From NCBI RefSeq assembly GCF_013385425.1, contig NZ_JACAQA010000015.1, positions 172,522-236,521 of the forward strand: DNA of 64,000 nucleotides, given 5' to 3'. The notes beneath the pieces are model-generated. The model searched no databases and was not told where the DNA came from. It saw only the letters and a program-made list of their open reading frames with translations. The DNA comes from Pseudomonas gingeri (GTDB taxonomy: Bacteria; Pseudomonadota; Gammaproteobacteria; Pseudomonadales; Pseudomonadaceae). Position 1 is the stretch's first letter. Each line of letters begins with the position of its first letter. Both the position numbers and the translations under genes were made by a program. This document shows positions 1-10,488 of this stretch, piece after piece.

Positions 1-190
1 CCTTGTTCAACTCGTTCTTGATCTGCTCGGCCACTTCGGCCACGCGGTTGAGTACGACCTGTTCCTCGGTCTTGCGCAACGTGGGCGCGACCAACTGGCT
101 GATGCCGACCACGGTCAGGACGAACAGCAGCAGGACGAACAGGACCAGAAACAGCGTGTAGCGGGCTTGGATCGTGCGGAACATAGGCAT
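1..190 (-). CDS. N-terminus of a probable methyl-accepting chemotaxis protein (partial)
   Basis: Only the first 63 codons lie in the window; the gene runs off the left edge. The protein starts MPMFRTIQARYTL (a second ATG lies two codons in, at 184) and has one strongly hydrophobic segment at about residues 12-32. A charged, heptad-like stretch (RKTEEQVVLNRVAEVAEQI) follows, as in the start of a periplasmic sensor domain. This architecture fits an inner-membrane chemoreceptor, with one membrane helix before an extracytoplasmic ligand domain. A membrane histidine kinase or diguanylate cyclase would begin the same way and cannot be excluded, since no HAMP or signalling domain is visible. It is divergent from the exoprotein gene at 659. 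Confidence 0.5.
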   Translation of the reverse strand, partial: MPMFRTIQARYTLFLVLFVLLLFVLTVVGISQLVAPTLRKTEEQVVLNRVAEVAEQIKNELNK

Positions 191-389
191 AGGACCTGTC
201 CTTGCAAAGCGGCTTTTATTATTCGGTCACCTGATCGAGTCAGGGCTTCGTTCGGTTATCGGCTTGGGTTGAGCGAGCTTTAGGTACGATCGTACAAGAA
301 GGCGCTAAAAATTCCGGCGTAACGGATGGAGGGGGACATTCCCCCTTCAGAAGCTATGTATCTACATTGAAATAAATTGGTACATTTCA

Positions 390-418
390 TTGACGCCATT
401 AAATGGCCACCCTATGAT
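390..418 (+). promoter_or_regulatory. Sigma-70 promoter upstream of the TpsA exoprotein gene
   Basis: TTGACG at 390-395 and TATGAT at 413-418 are separated by exactly 17 bases, close to the sigma-70 consensus. The start would fall near 425, leaving a 5' leader of about 230 nt before the ATG at 659. A short stem, GATGGC/GCCATC with a 5-nt loop (429-445), sits at the very start of the predicted transcript. The remainder of 191-658 holds no gene that I can support. Confidence 0.6.
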
Positions 419-658
419 CGCGCCCGTTGATGGCACAAGGCCATCCAAAAGGATTTGCGATATGGAGGCAGGCACGGCGCCGTTTCTCCATCAAGACCAT
501 CGACCTGCAAGGTGCTGACTCGCATTTGCGAGCGCCTGCTCAAGCCCCGTATCGATCCATGCCCTGACCTGGTGCTGCTCAATGAGCGGTTCGCTCGGGC
601 GTGAGGTGCCGTGCTTTTTTAACTCAATTCATTGCCTTCGTTGCATCGAGATCCCGAC

Positions 659-3600
659 ATGGATGTTCGTCAGTTTGCCTTCCTCGTGGGCCAGCCTTCT
701 GCTGCCCTGAAAAACCGTGAGCACTTTTGGGGACTGCCCAAGCGCGGGCTGGCGTTCATTCTGGCGAACGCGATGTTCTGGCAGCCGTTGCTGGTTCAGG
801 CGGACGGGATTGTGGTCAATGCGCCGGGTACGATGCTCGGGCAGGCGGGCAATGGCGTACCCATCGTCAATATTGCCGCGCCGAATGCCCAGGGGCTGTC
901 GCATAACCAGTTCACCGATTACAGCGTCGGGACCAACGGGGTCATTCTCAACAACGCCACCGCGCGGACCCAGTCGACGCAACTGGGCGGGATTATTCTG
1001 GGTAACCAGAACCTCAACGGCACGGCGGCCAATATCATTCTCAACGAGGTGAATGGCGCCAGCCCGAGCCAGTTGCGCGGTTATACCGAAGTGGCGGGGC
1101 AGTCGGCTCATGTGATCGTGGCCAACCCCTATGGCATCAGTTGCAACGGTTGCGGCTTTATCAATACCCCGCAGGCGACCTTGACCACGGGCAAGCCGGT
1201 GATTACCAACGGCCAGCTCACGGGGTATCAGGTTGATCGGGGCAGCGTGTCCATCGACGGCGCCGGCCTCAACGCCAGCAATATCGACCAGTTCGAAATC
1301 ATCACCCGCTCGGCCAAGCTCAATGCCGAGATCAATGCGAAGAAGCTGGCAATTATTGCCGGTGCCAACGATGTGGATGCCAAGACGCTCAAGGCGACGG
1401 CGCGTGCGGCCAATCCGGCGGATGCACCGCAACTGGCCATCGACTCCTCGGCGTTGGGCGGTATGTACGCGGGGGCTATCCGGCTGGTCGGTACCGAAGC
1501 CGGTGTGGGGGTCAAGCTCGACGGCAAGATGGTCGCCAGCGGGGGCGATATCCAGCTCGATGCCAATGGTCATCTGAGCATGGTCGAGACGGGGGCGATC
1601 GGGGCGATCAATGTCAACGCTGCCAGTCTTGAAGCCAAAGGGCCGATGTACGCCGGTACGACCCTGGATGTTAAAACCCAGGGCGATCTGACCAGCCAGA
1701 ACAATCTGGTGGCCAAGGACCGCATCACGCTGAACAGCGGGGGGCAACTGACCAACAACGGCATTATTGAAGCCGGGGTCAATGCCGACAAAACCCGTAA
1801 TGCGCTCGCTGACGTCAGCATCACTGCGCAGAACGTGACCAACAACGGCCAGAGCATCATCGCCAGCCGTGACTTGAGTGTCACGGCCACGCAAACCCTG
1901 AGTAACCAGGGCGGCACCCTGAGCGGTCAACGGCAAACCACCGTCAGCGCTGGCACCCTCGACAACCAGAGCAAAGGTCGAGTCCTTGGCGCTGATCGTC
2001 TGAATCTGACGGCTGACACCGTGCTCAACGCCCAGGGCGGCCTGATCAAAGGCCAGAATGCCTTGATCGCCAACCTCGGTCATCTGAACAACAACGCGGG
2101 TGAAGTCTCCAGCCAAGGCAACACCACGTTGATCCTGGGTTCCCTGGACAACCTCACCGGCCTGGTCATGGCCAATAACGTTCTGGACATTACCGCCACG
2201 GGCGCGGTGAACAACCAGAACGGTCGCCTGGGTTCGAACAATAGCTTCACCTTCAAGGGCCAGTCCCTCGACAACACCCAGAAGGGGCGCATCACCGCGC
2301 AGCAAAGCCTCGGCCTGACCGCTACCCATCTGGATAACACCGGCGGCTCGGTTATCACCGATGGCCCGTTGAACCTGACCGCCGACACCGTGGACAACGC
2401 CAAGGGCCGAATCTCCAGCCAGGGCGACCTGACCGCCAACGTCACCACCTTCAACCAGCAGGATGGCGCGCTGGTCACCGACGGCAACCTGACCCTGACC
2501 GGCAGCACCCTGGACAACCGCAATGCGGCGCTGATCTCGGCGAAAAAACGGCTGACCCTGAACGTCGGCAATATCGACAACCGCGCGGGGGAAATCTCCA
2601 GCGTGCAGGCGGTCAACCTCAACGGTCAGTACCTGAACAACAGCGAAGGCGGCAAGGTCCTTTCCGACACAGCGCTGGGCCTCAAGGTCGCGCAAGTGAT
2701 CAACCAGAGCCTGGGCCAGTTGGTCAGCCAGGGCAGCACCACGCTGACCGGCAGCAGCCTGGATAACAGCGGCGGTAAAGTGAGCGCGCAGTCGGGTCTG
2801 GTGATCACCCTCGACGGTGCCCTGACCAATCAGCTCTCCGGCCTGATCAGCAGCGAAGGCACCCTGACGGCTCACGCTGCCAGCCTGGATAACTCGGGCG
2901 GCAGTTTCTCCAGTGCCGGCCAATTGAGCCTCACCAGCGATGGTGCATTGATCAACCAGGGTGGTCGACTGGTGACTGACGGCGGTATCGACCTGCACAG
3001 CGCCAGTCTCGACAACCGTCAGAGCGGCACGATCAGCGGCCAGGGCCCGGTGTCGATCACTACGGGTGCCTTCGACAATAGCCACAGCGGTTTCCTCAGC
3101 AGTGGCAATCGCCTTGATCTGACCACCGCCCAATTGACCAACCAGGACGGTGGCCGTATCGGCGCCAAGGACCTGACCGCCAGCGTCACCGGTCTGGACC
3201 AGCAAGGCGGTTCGCTGAAAGGCGATGCGTCGCTGACCCTGGACCTCAATCACGGTCAACTGAACAACCAGGGCGGCCTGATCAACGCGCCGCTGCTGGT
3301 GTTGAACAACCTCAAGGGCGTGAACAACCAGGGCGGCGAAATCTCCAGCGCCCAGGCCTTTACCCTCGCCGCCGCTAGCCTGAACAACGACAGCGGCAAG
3401 TTGTTGAGCAACCAGGCCCTGACCCTGCGTATCGACCAGGCCCTGAGCAATATCAAGGGCATGATCGCCGCCGCAGCCGTTGATGTGCGGGCGGGCAGCC
3501 TGGATAACACCACCGGCACCCTGAGCAGCCGTGCCGGGCTGGAGCTGACTATCGACGGTCAACTGATCAACCAGAGTCTGGGCCTGATCAGCGCCACCAA

Positions 3601-6600
3601 TGGCCTGACCATTAACAGCGCCAGCCTCAACAACCAGGGCGGTAGTCTGCTGGGCAGCGCCATTGCCCTCGATTTCGGTGCGGCAACGGGTGATCTGAAC
3701 AACGCCACCGGCCATGTCACCACTGATGGTCAGTTGAGCATCAATCGTCTGCGCGACCTGAATAACCAAAGTGGCGAGGTTACCAGTGCGCAAAGCCTGA
3801 ACTTGACGGCGCGCACGCTGGATAACAGCAATTCCGGCAAGCTGATCAGCAACAACCAGTTGGCCCTGACGGCCGATAGCCTGATCAACCAGAGCGGCGG
3901 CCTGCTATCGGGCTGGCAGGGCGTGACGCTCAACGCGGGCTCGCTCGATAACCGCAACAGCGGCACGGTTTCCAGCCGTAGCGGTAACGTTGATGTGACG
4001 CTCAGCGGTGCGCTGCTCAACAGCAACGCAGGCGCACTGGCCAGTCAGCAAGCCTTGACCATCAAGGCGGGTAGTCTTGATAACAGCGCCGGTACGCTTT
4101 CCAGTGCGGGCGCTCAGAGCCTGACGGTCACCGGCCTGTTGAATAACGGCCAAGGTGGCCTGATCGACGCCGGCACGCTGCTGACGCTGAACGCCATGGC
4201 CCTGAGCAACGGCGGCACGGTTCAGGCGAAACAGGCGCTGACTTTCACCGGTACCGACCTCGACAACAGCAACGGCACCCTGAGTAGCGGTGCCGCGGTC
4301 ACCCTCGATCTGCTCGGTGCATTGACCAACACCAAAGGAAAGCTCTCCGGCGTCGGCCCGTTGGTGGTGCAACGCAGCACGCAGATCAATAACCAGGGAG
4401 GTGAGCTCTCCAGCCAAGGTCTGTTGACCTTGCTCACCGGTGGCTTGGATAGCAGCAATGGCGGCCTTGTCAGTGCCAACGACACATTGCTGATCACCTC
4501 GACGGGTTCTGTACAGAACGGCAATGGCGGTTTGATCGCCAGCCGTAACGGCGACCTGCAACTGAGCGCTACCAGCCTTGGCAACGGCAAGGGCTCGTTG
4601 CAAGGCAAGGGCGCGCTCAGCCTTGATGTCAGTGGCGATATCGACAACCAGAGCGGCAAGGTGATTGCCCAGGACGGTGATCTGTTCATCAAGGCGGCCA
4701 ACCTCGACAGCCGTGGTGGTCTGCTGTCGAGCATCAGTGGTGCACTGACAACCCGAGTCGTTGGTGTACTGAAAAACGGCTACGACCTGCACAACAACCG
4801 CCAGGGCGGCCTGATTCAGGCCCAGCGCCTGGACCTGCAAGCCTGGGGCGGACTCGATAACTACGGTGGCCGCATCGCCGCGCTAACGGGTGATGCGCTG
4901 GTCGATACCGGGGCAGGGGACTTCGACAACCGTAATGGCGCGATCCATGCCAATGGGCTGGTCCAGGTCTCGGGCAACAACTTCGATAACAGTGGTGATA
5001 ACGACGGCCAGATCTCCGGTCACCAGATCAATATGAAGCTCGCGGGCGCCCTGAACAACCGTTTGGGCATTATCGAGAGCGACAGCACTCTTTCGATCAC
5101 TGCCGCCAGCCTGGATAACCAGACCGGCCAGCTACGTGCACTGGGCGGCAGCGGCAAGACCGAATTCCAGATCGGCGGGTTGTTTGACAACAGCAACGGC
5201 AAGCTGGAAACCGCCAACAGCGATCTGACCCTGGGCGTCGGCAGTTTCATGAACCAGGGTGGCAGCGTGCTGCACACCGGTACCGGCATCTTCGACACCG
5301 CCACGGTCAATCTCATCAGGGCCGGCGGTAGCTTGGTGACCCGTGGTGGCCTGACCTTGACGGCTGATGACTGGACCAACAGCAGTGTGATCCAGGTCGG
5401 GCGGCTGACGGTCAATGTCAAGAACCTGACCCAGACCGGCAGCGGGCAACTGCTTGCCACAGACAGCTTCACCGGCACTGGCGTCAACTGGAACAATGAT
5501 GGGTTGATTGCCAGCGATGGCGCGGCCAGTTTGACCCTGAGTGGCAACTACAGCGGTAACGGACGCTACACCAGCCTGAGTACTTTGGGGCTGAGTGCTG
5601 CGCAGGTGAGCCTGGGCAACACCGCCAGTGTTGCCGGTGGTGGCGATACCACGATCAATGTCGGCGGTCAGTTGAATAACTACGGCCGCATCACATCGGC
5701 TGGCGGCATGAGCGTCAATGCCGGCTCAATCAATAATTACGGAACCTTGGGCAGCAACGGCAACCTGTTGCTGAGCACGCCCACCCTGTTGAACCAGGGC
5801 GGCCTGATCTTCAGCGGCGGCGACACGGCGTTGCAGGTCAACAGTTTCACCAACCATTCGGCCCAGCTCTACAGCTTTGGCGCGGTCAGTATCGACGGCT
5901 ATGGCGGTGCGGCGCAGGCGACCGAGGTCATCAATATCTCCGGGGCGATGGAAAGCACCGGCAAGTTCAGCATCAATGCCGCCAACTTCGAGAACCGCAC
6001 TGAGAGTTTCAGTATGGGGCGCACGTTGGTCTCGGGTGCCATCGCCTACAACTGCACCAAATGCTGGGGGCACGACTATATTTTCAGCACCGTCGTTCGT
6101 GAGGTTTACGAAGGGCAGGACAACGACACCAGTGCCTCCGCGTCGCTTTCGGCGGGCAGCGACTTTGTTTTTCGCGGTGGCAACTTTCTCAATAGCAAAA
6201 GCACCATCAGTGCCGGCGGCAATATTTCCATCCAGGCTGACAACCTGAAAAACGTCGGTGCGGTTGGCGGTACCATCGAACGAACCCGTAGCTATCAGGA
6301 AATAGAGCTCTGGCGTGGGTTCACCGTGCCATTCTTCGGTGAGGTGATTGCTTACAACCAAAGAAACAATCCCGACTTTCCGAACATCTACTACATCAAT
6401 GGCTCCGGTGGCCTGAGTATCGCGATCCCGGAGAACTATCGCCATCGTGAAGGTGGGCGCGACGGTGACACCATTGAGGAAGTCCGGTTCAAGGATTCTG
6501 TCACCGGCCAAGTAGTGACCGGCGTTGATTTCAGTTATGCATACCAGCAGATCCCAACTTCGCAGTATGACCGTAACAACCTGGCGCCGTTGCCTGATCG

Positions 6601-9600
6601 ACTGCAATCCCTGGTTTTGCTCAGCGACGTCGAAGTCGCCAAGGATGGCGCCGGCTCGGGCCGCAGTGCCGTTATCCAGGCGGCTGGCAATGTCTCGATC
6701 AGCGCAACCCAGGATCTGAACAATAGCGTTATTCACCAGGACTACGGGTTCAGTGCGGGGGCCAATAAGGTCCAGGGTACCCAGGTGGCGGGCACAGGTG
6801 CGCCCGTTGCGGTCCGACTCAATGCTCAACTACCTCCGGACCTTGCCCAGCAGCAGGTGAACCCGCTCGCACTGCCGGGCTTCAGCTTGCCCACCGGGCA
6901 GAACGGTCTATTCCGCTTGAGCGGGCAGAGTGGTTCCGCTCAGCAAGGCGCCGTAGTGCCGGGCTGGAGCGTCGTGGGCACCTCCATCGGTATCGCCCAG
7001 CGTCAGGCAGGTACAACGGATGTTCAAGCACGTAGCGTCCCGCTATCCAGTGCTGATGGCGCGGTTGCCGCCAGCGGTGGCCAGAGCCTGGCACGTGTCC
7101 AGGGCTTGCCGGATACCTCGGGCAAGACCAGTCCGCAGAAGTACCTGATCGAAACCAACCCGGTGTTGACCGACCTCAAGCAGTTTATGAGCTCGGACTA
7201 CCTGTTGGCTGGTTTGGGCTACAAGCCCGATGAAAGCGCCAAGCGCCTGGGCGATGGTTTCTATGAGCAGAAGCTGATTCAGCAGGCAGTGGTTGCGCGT
7301 ACCGGGCAACGCTTTATCGACGGCCAGACCTCGGATGAGAAGCTGTTCAAGTACCTGATGGACAACGCCATCAGCAGTAAGCAGCAGCTCAATCTGTCGG
7401 TTGGCGTGAGCTTGACTGCGCAGCAGGTCGCGGCCCTGACCCACGACATCGTCTGGATGGAAACGCAGGTCGTCAACGGTGAAGAAGTATTGGTGCCGGT
7501 GCTCTACCTGGCCCAGGCCACCAATCGCCTGGCGCCAAATGGCGCTTTGATTCAAGGCGCGGATGTCACCCTGATCGCCGGAGCGAACCTGGAAAACAGC
7601 GGGACCTTGCGTGCCAGCAACAACCTGTCAGCGGTGGCGGGCAAGGATTTGCTTAACACCGGCTTGGTTGAGGCGAGCAATCGTCTGGATGCCTTGGCGA
7701 GTAACAACATTGTCAACAAATCGGGCGGGATCATTGCCGGGCGCGATGTGGGTGTGACGGCCGTCACCGGCGATGTGCTCAACCAGCGCGATGTCACCGG
7801 TATCAACCAGGCTGCGGGTTTTGTCAGCACACACCGCGAATTGCTCGACAACGCCGCGCGTATCGAAGCGGCGAACAATCTTACCGTGAAGGCTGGGCGT
7901 GACGTCAGCAACAGCGGCAGTGTGCTGCGGAGCGGTGCTGATACTTCGATCAGTGCTGGGCGCGATATCAATATCGCGGCGACTGAGAGTCACACGTCCA
8001 CGAACTATGGCCGGGGGGCGAACGATAGTTCCGTTACCCAGACGGCGTCGACAGTCAATGCGGGGCGTGACCTGCAAATGACGGCTGGACGGGATCTCAC
8101 GGTTGTCGCCGGTCAGATCGATGCCAAGCGCGATATCTCCATGGCAGCGACCGAGAACCTGACGCTGACCTCGGCGGCGGATGAGAGTCATTACTTATCC
8201 AAAAGCAGAAAGGAAACCACTCAGCGTGACCATGTCGCTCAGGTAGCAACGACTGTCCAGGCTGGGGGGGGTGTCAATCTCAGTGCGGGTAAGGATCTGG
8301 GGCTGATCGCAAGCAAGGTCTCTGCGGGTAATGAGGCCTATCTGGTGGCGGGTGACAAGCTGGATCTGCTGTCCGCGCAAAACAGCGACTACTCGCTGTA
8401 TGACATGAAGAAAAAGGGTAGTTGGGGCCGCAAGAAAACCCAGCACGATGAGGTCACCCAGGTGACCAATGTCGGGAGCGAGATCAAGACGGGGGGCGAT
8501 CTGACGCTCAAAAGTGGCGACTCCCAACACTATCAGGTGGCCAAGCTTGAAAGTGGTAAGGATCTGGCCATCGAGAGCGGTGGGGCTATTACCTTCGAAG
8601 GGCAGAAGGATCTTCATCAGGAGAGTCACGAGAAGACCAATAACAATGCTTTCTGGGTTTCTTCCAAAGGCAGCGGCAAGACCGATGAAACCTTGCGTCA
8701 GACCCAGATGGTGGCCGCTGGCAACATCACTATCAAGGCTGTCGAAGGGCTGAAGATCGACCTCAAGCAGGTTAACCAGCAGTCAGTCAGCCAGACCATC
8801 GATGCGATGGTGAAGGCTGATCCGCAAATGGCCTGGCTCAAGGACGCCGAGAAGCGCGGTGACGTGGATTGGCACCTGGTGAAGGAAATTCACGACTCCT
8901 ACCAATACAGCAATTCGGGACTTGGGCCGGCTTCGCAGTTGATCATTGCTATTGTCATGGCGGCTGTTGTCGGGCCTGCCGCAATGGGGGCGATGGGCAC
9001 CGCGACCTCGGCGGCGGTCAGCGCAGGGACGATCAGCGCAAGTACTGCGGGAGCTCTCTCCGCAGCCGCGGGCGCTATAGCCACCGGTGCTGCAACAAAC
9101 GCGGCCACCAGTTTTATCAACAATGGCGGAAACCTGGGCGCGGTATTCAAGGATGTCACCTCATCCGATGCCCTCAAGGGATATGTCATCTCGGGGCTGA
9201 CGGCTGGGCTGACCGCGAAGTACTTCGATGGTTGGACGGGGACCAAGACTGATCCGATAACAGGGAAAATTATTGGTCCTCCTCTCAATACGTGGACGGG
9301 TGTTGGGCAATTTGCTGCGAACCAGACTCTGCAATCCAGCACCTCAACACTGTTGAGTAAAGCCCTGGGGCAGGGCGGAGACATGGGCGATGCGCTGCAG
9401 GGCGCGTTGTTCAATACCTTGGCGGCTGCCAGCTTCAATGCTGTGGGTGATTACACCAAAGGGGCGATTGCCGATGGTACACCACAGAAAGTTGTCATCC
9501 ACGCGATGGTGGGTGGGTTGCTGTCACAGGCAACTGGCGGAGATTTTGCGACAGGAGCCTTGGCGGCCGGTGCCAATGAGGCGTTGGTTTCGCACCTGAA

Positions 9601-10477
9601 TAGTCTGGTCAACGGCGATAAAAACCTGTTGACCATGAGTTCGCAGATTGTAGGTGTCCTGGCAGCCGCCACGCAGAAGGATGCAGATGCTAGCTCGCTG
9701 GATAAGGGCGCTTGGATTGCGAAAAACGCTACGCAATACAACTGGTTGCTCCATCACGAAGCTGAGCAAATGATCCGTGAGGTCGATGAGCAAACAACTG
9801 ATGAGGGAAAAAACAAGGTCCGTGAGCGTTATGCCGAGCTGGATGAGGCTAGGAATAAAGAGTTACCCGATCTATGTCAGAAAAATCCAGGTTTTTGTGA
9901 GCGTTTATCCGCGCAGTTAGCGGCTGATGATCCAGCGCTTCTAGCGTATGCCCATGACTTGGCTAGGCAGGGGAAAGGTGATCAGGCGCTTATAATCGGG
10001 TATCTTATAACCGGAAATAATCTCGCGGCACAGAATACCATCGCGGCCGAGCTGTCTACTCTTTCAGAGGGTGATGGTTCTCGCTTTAAGAATGCGTTGG
10101 GCGCAGTCCTTCTTGGTGCAACGCTTGGCGGAATGAGGCCCCCGAGTGTATCTGGTACAAAAGAAGCAGTTCGCTTTATTGATAGCGTAAAAGTTGTTGA
10201 TCAGAAGACAGGGCAGGTTTTTCAGGGGACTGTTGACCTTGGTCCGACCTTGGATCGAATAAGCTCAGGTGGCACGTTCCCTCACCGAAATGATGGTTCC
10301 ATATTTCAGAATCGGGCTGGAGATCTACCGCCAAAACCGATAGGTTACTATACGGAATATGTGCACCCAACCCCAGGCGTCTCAGGGCCAGGGCCTCAGC
10401 GAGTGATTGTAGGGGGAAGCGGTGAAATGTATTACACTGCAGATCACTACAAAACATTTATTCCGATTAAAAATTGA
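659..10477 (+). CDS. TpsA/FHA/CdiA-type hemagglutinin exoprotein with C-terminal barnase-like RNase
   Basis: This is a two-partner-secretion exoprotein of 3,272 residues. The ATG at 659 (MDVRQFAFL) is preferred over the TTG at 632 because it begins an extended signal peptide ending near VQA/DG at about residue 50. The TPS secretion domain follows (about 50-300) with the NPYGI motif. Hundreds of FHA-type repeats come next (LDN, NNQGG, GxLSSxG patterns, about 350-1700), then a second repeat block to about 2700 and a hydrophobic Ala/Gly-rich DUF637-type pretoxin region (about 2756-2980). The last 95 or so residues resemble barnase: IFQNRAGDLP matches barnase IFSNREGKLP, and E3233, R3248 and H3263 (TADHYKTF) match catalytic E73, R87 and H102. 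The protein should be exported by a TpsB porin and deliver an RNase to neighbouring cells. No tpsB gene lies in the window. A barstar-like gene follows 11 bases later. Confidence 0.93.
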   Translation: MDVRQFAFLVGQPSAALKNREHFWGLPKRGLAFILANAMFWQPLLVQADGIVVNAPGTMLGQAGNGVPIVNIAAPNAQGLSHNQFTDYSVGTNGVILNNATARTQSTQLGGIILGNQNLNGTAANIILNEVNGASPSQLRGYTEVAGQSAHVIVANPYGISCNGCGFINTPQATLTTGKPVITNGQLTGYQVDRGSVSIDGAGLNASNIDQFEIITRSAKLNAEINAKKLAIIAGANDVDAKTLKATARAANPADAPQLAIDSSALGGMYAGAIRLVGTEAGVGVKLDGKMVASGGDIQLDANGHLSMVETGAIGAINVNAASLEAKGPMYAGTTLDVKTQGDLTSQNNLVAKDRITLNSGGQLTNNGIIEAGVNADKTRNALADVSITAQNVTNNGQSIIASRDLSVTATQTLSNQGGTLSGQRQTTVSAGTLDNQSKGRVLGADRLNLTADTVLNAQGGLIKGQNALIANLGHLNNNAGEVSSQGNTTLILGSLDNLTGLVMANNVLDITATGAVNNQNGRLGSNNSFTFKGQSLDNTQKGRITAQQSLGLTATHLDNTGGSVITDGPLNLTADTVDNAKGRISSQGDLTANVTTFNQQDGALVTDGNLTLTGSTLDNRNAALISAKKRLTLNVGNIDNRAGEISSVQAVNLNGQYLNNSEGGKVLSDTALGLKVAQVINQSLGQLVSQGSTTLTGSSLDNSGGKVSAQSGLVITLDGALTNQLSGLISSEGTLTAHAASLDNSGGSFSSAGQLSLTSDGALINQGGRLVTDGGIDLHSASLDNRQSGTISGQGPVSITTGAFDNSHSGFLSSGNRLDLTTAQLTNQDGGRIGAKDLTASVTGLDQQGGSLKGDASLTLDLNHGQLNNQGGLINAPLLVLNNLKGVNNQGGEISSAQAFTLAAASLNNDSGKLLSNQALTLRIDQALSNIKGMIAAAAVDVRAGSLDNTTGTLSSRAGLELTIDGQLINQSLGLISATNGLTINSASLNNQGGSLLGSAIALDFGAATGDLNNATGHVTTDGQLSINRLRDLNNQSGEVTSAQSLNLTARTLDNSNSGKLISNNQLALTADSLINQSGGLLSGWQGVTLNAGSLDNRNSGTVSSRSGNVDVTLSGALLNSNAGALASQQALTIKAGSLDNSAGTLSSAGAQSLTVTGLLNNGQGGLIDAGTLLTLNAMALSNGGTVQAKQALTFTGTDLDNSNGTLSSGAAVTLDLLGALTNTKGKLSGVGPLVVQRSTQINNQGGELSSQGLLTLLTGGLDSSNGGLVSANDTLLITSTGSVQNGNGGLIASRNGDLQLSATSLGNGKGSLQGKGALSLDVSGDIDNQSGKVIAQDGDLFIKAANLDSRGGLLSSISGALTTRVVGVLKNGYDLHNNRQGGLIQAQRLDLQAWGGLDNYGGRIAALTGDALVDTGAGDFDNRNGAIHANGLVQVSGNNFDNSGDNDGQISGHQINMKLAGALNNRLGIIESDSTLSITAASLDNQTGQLRALGGSGKTEFQIGGLFDNSNGKLETANSDLTLGVGSFMNQGGSVLHTGTGIFDTATVNLIRAGGSLVTRGGLTLTADDWTNSSVIQVGRLTVNVKNLTQTGSGQLLATDSFTGTGVNWNNDGLIASDGAASLTLSGNYSGNGRYTSLSTLGLSAAQVSLGNTASVAGGGDTTINVGGQLNNYGRITSAGGMSVNAGSINNYGTLGSNGNLLLSTPTLLNQGGLIFSGGDTALQVNSFTNHSAQLYSFGAVSIDGYGGAAQATEVINISGAMESTGKFSINAANFENRTESFSMGRTLVSGAIAYNCTKCWGHDYIFSTVVREVYEGQDNDTSASASLSAGSDFVFRGGNFLNSKSTISAGGNISIQADNLKNVGAVGGTIERTRSYQEIELWRGFTVPFFGEVIAYNQRNNPDFPNIYYINGSGGLSIAIPENYRHREGGRDGDTIEEVRFKDSVTGQVVTGVDFSYAYQQIPTSQYDRNNLAPLPDRLQSLVLLSDVEVAKDGAGSGRSAVIQAAGNVSISATQDLNNSVIHQDYGFSAGANKVQGTQVAGTGAPVAVRLNAQLPPDLAQQQVNPLALPGFSLPTGQNGLFRLSGQSGSAQQGAVVPGWSVVGTSIGIAQRQAGTTDVQARSVPLSSADGAVAASGGQSLARVQGLPDTSGKTSPQKYLIETNPVLTDLKQFMSSDYLLAGLGYKPDESAKRLGDGFYEQKLIQQAVVARTGQRFIDGQTSDEKLFKYLMDNAISSKQQLNLSVGVSLTAQQVAALTHDIVWMETQVVNGEEVLVPVLYLAQATNRLAPNGALIQGADVTLIAGANLENSGTLRASNNLSAVAGKDLLNTGLVEASNRLDALASNNIVNKSGGIIAGRDVGVTAVTGDVLNQRDVTGINQAAGFVSTHRELLDNAARIEAANNLTVKAGRDVSNSGSVLRSGADTSISAGRDINIAATESHTSTNYGRGANDSSVTQTASTVNAGRDLQMTAGRDLTVVAGQIDAKRDISMAATENLTLTSAADESHYLSKSRKETTQRDHVAQVATTVQAGGGVNLSAGKDLGLIASKVSAGNEAYLVAGDKLDLLSAQNSDYSLYDMKKKGSWGRKKTQHDEVTQVTNVGSEIKTGGDLTLKSGDSQHYQVAKLESGKDLAIESGGAITFEGQKDLHQESHEKTNNNAFWVSSKGSGKTDETLRQTQMVAAGNITIKAVEGLKIDLKQVNQQSVSQTIDAMVKADPQMAWLKDAEKRGDVDWHLVKEIHDSYQYSNSGLGPASQLIIAIVMAAVVGPAAMGAMGTATSAAVSAGTISASTAGALSAAAGAIATGAATNAATSFINNGGNLGAVFKDVTSSDALKGYVISGLTAGLTAKYFDGWTGTKTDPITGKIIGPPLNTWTGVGQFAANQTLQSSTSTLLSKALGQGGDMGDALQGALFNTLAAASFNAVGDYTKGAIADGTPQKVVIHAMVGGLLSQATGGDFATGALAAGANEALVSHLNSLVNGDKNLLTMSSQIVGVLAAATQKDADASSLDKGAWIAKNATQYNWLLHHEAEQMIREVDEQTTDEGKNKVRERYAELDEARNKELPDLCQKNPGFCERLSAQLAADDPALLAYAHDLARQGKGDQALIIGYLITGNNLAAQNTIAAELSTLSEGDGSRFKNALGAVLLGATLGGMRPPSVSGTKEAVRFIDSVKVVDQKTGQVFQGTVDLGPTLDRISSGGTFPHRNDGSIFQNRAGDLPPKPIGYYTEYVHPTPGVSGPGPQRVIVGGSGEMYYTADHYKTFIPIKN

Positions 10478-10488
10478 GGTTGATAAAA

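Noticed and set aside
629..3793. A 1,054-codon open frame on the minus strand under the TpsA gene
   Set aside because: It is the antisense of highly repetitive FHA-type coding sequence with GC-biased codons, has repeat-derived composition (QG, VVQ, GGQ), no ribosome site and no independent family resemblance.
1900..5200. Regularly spaced short repeats that could suggest a CRISPR array
   Set aside because: They are degenerate, in frame and encode LDN/NNQGG protein repeats of the exoprotein.
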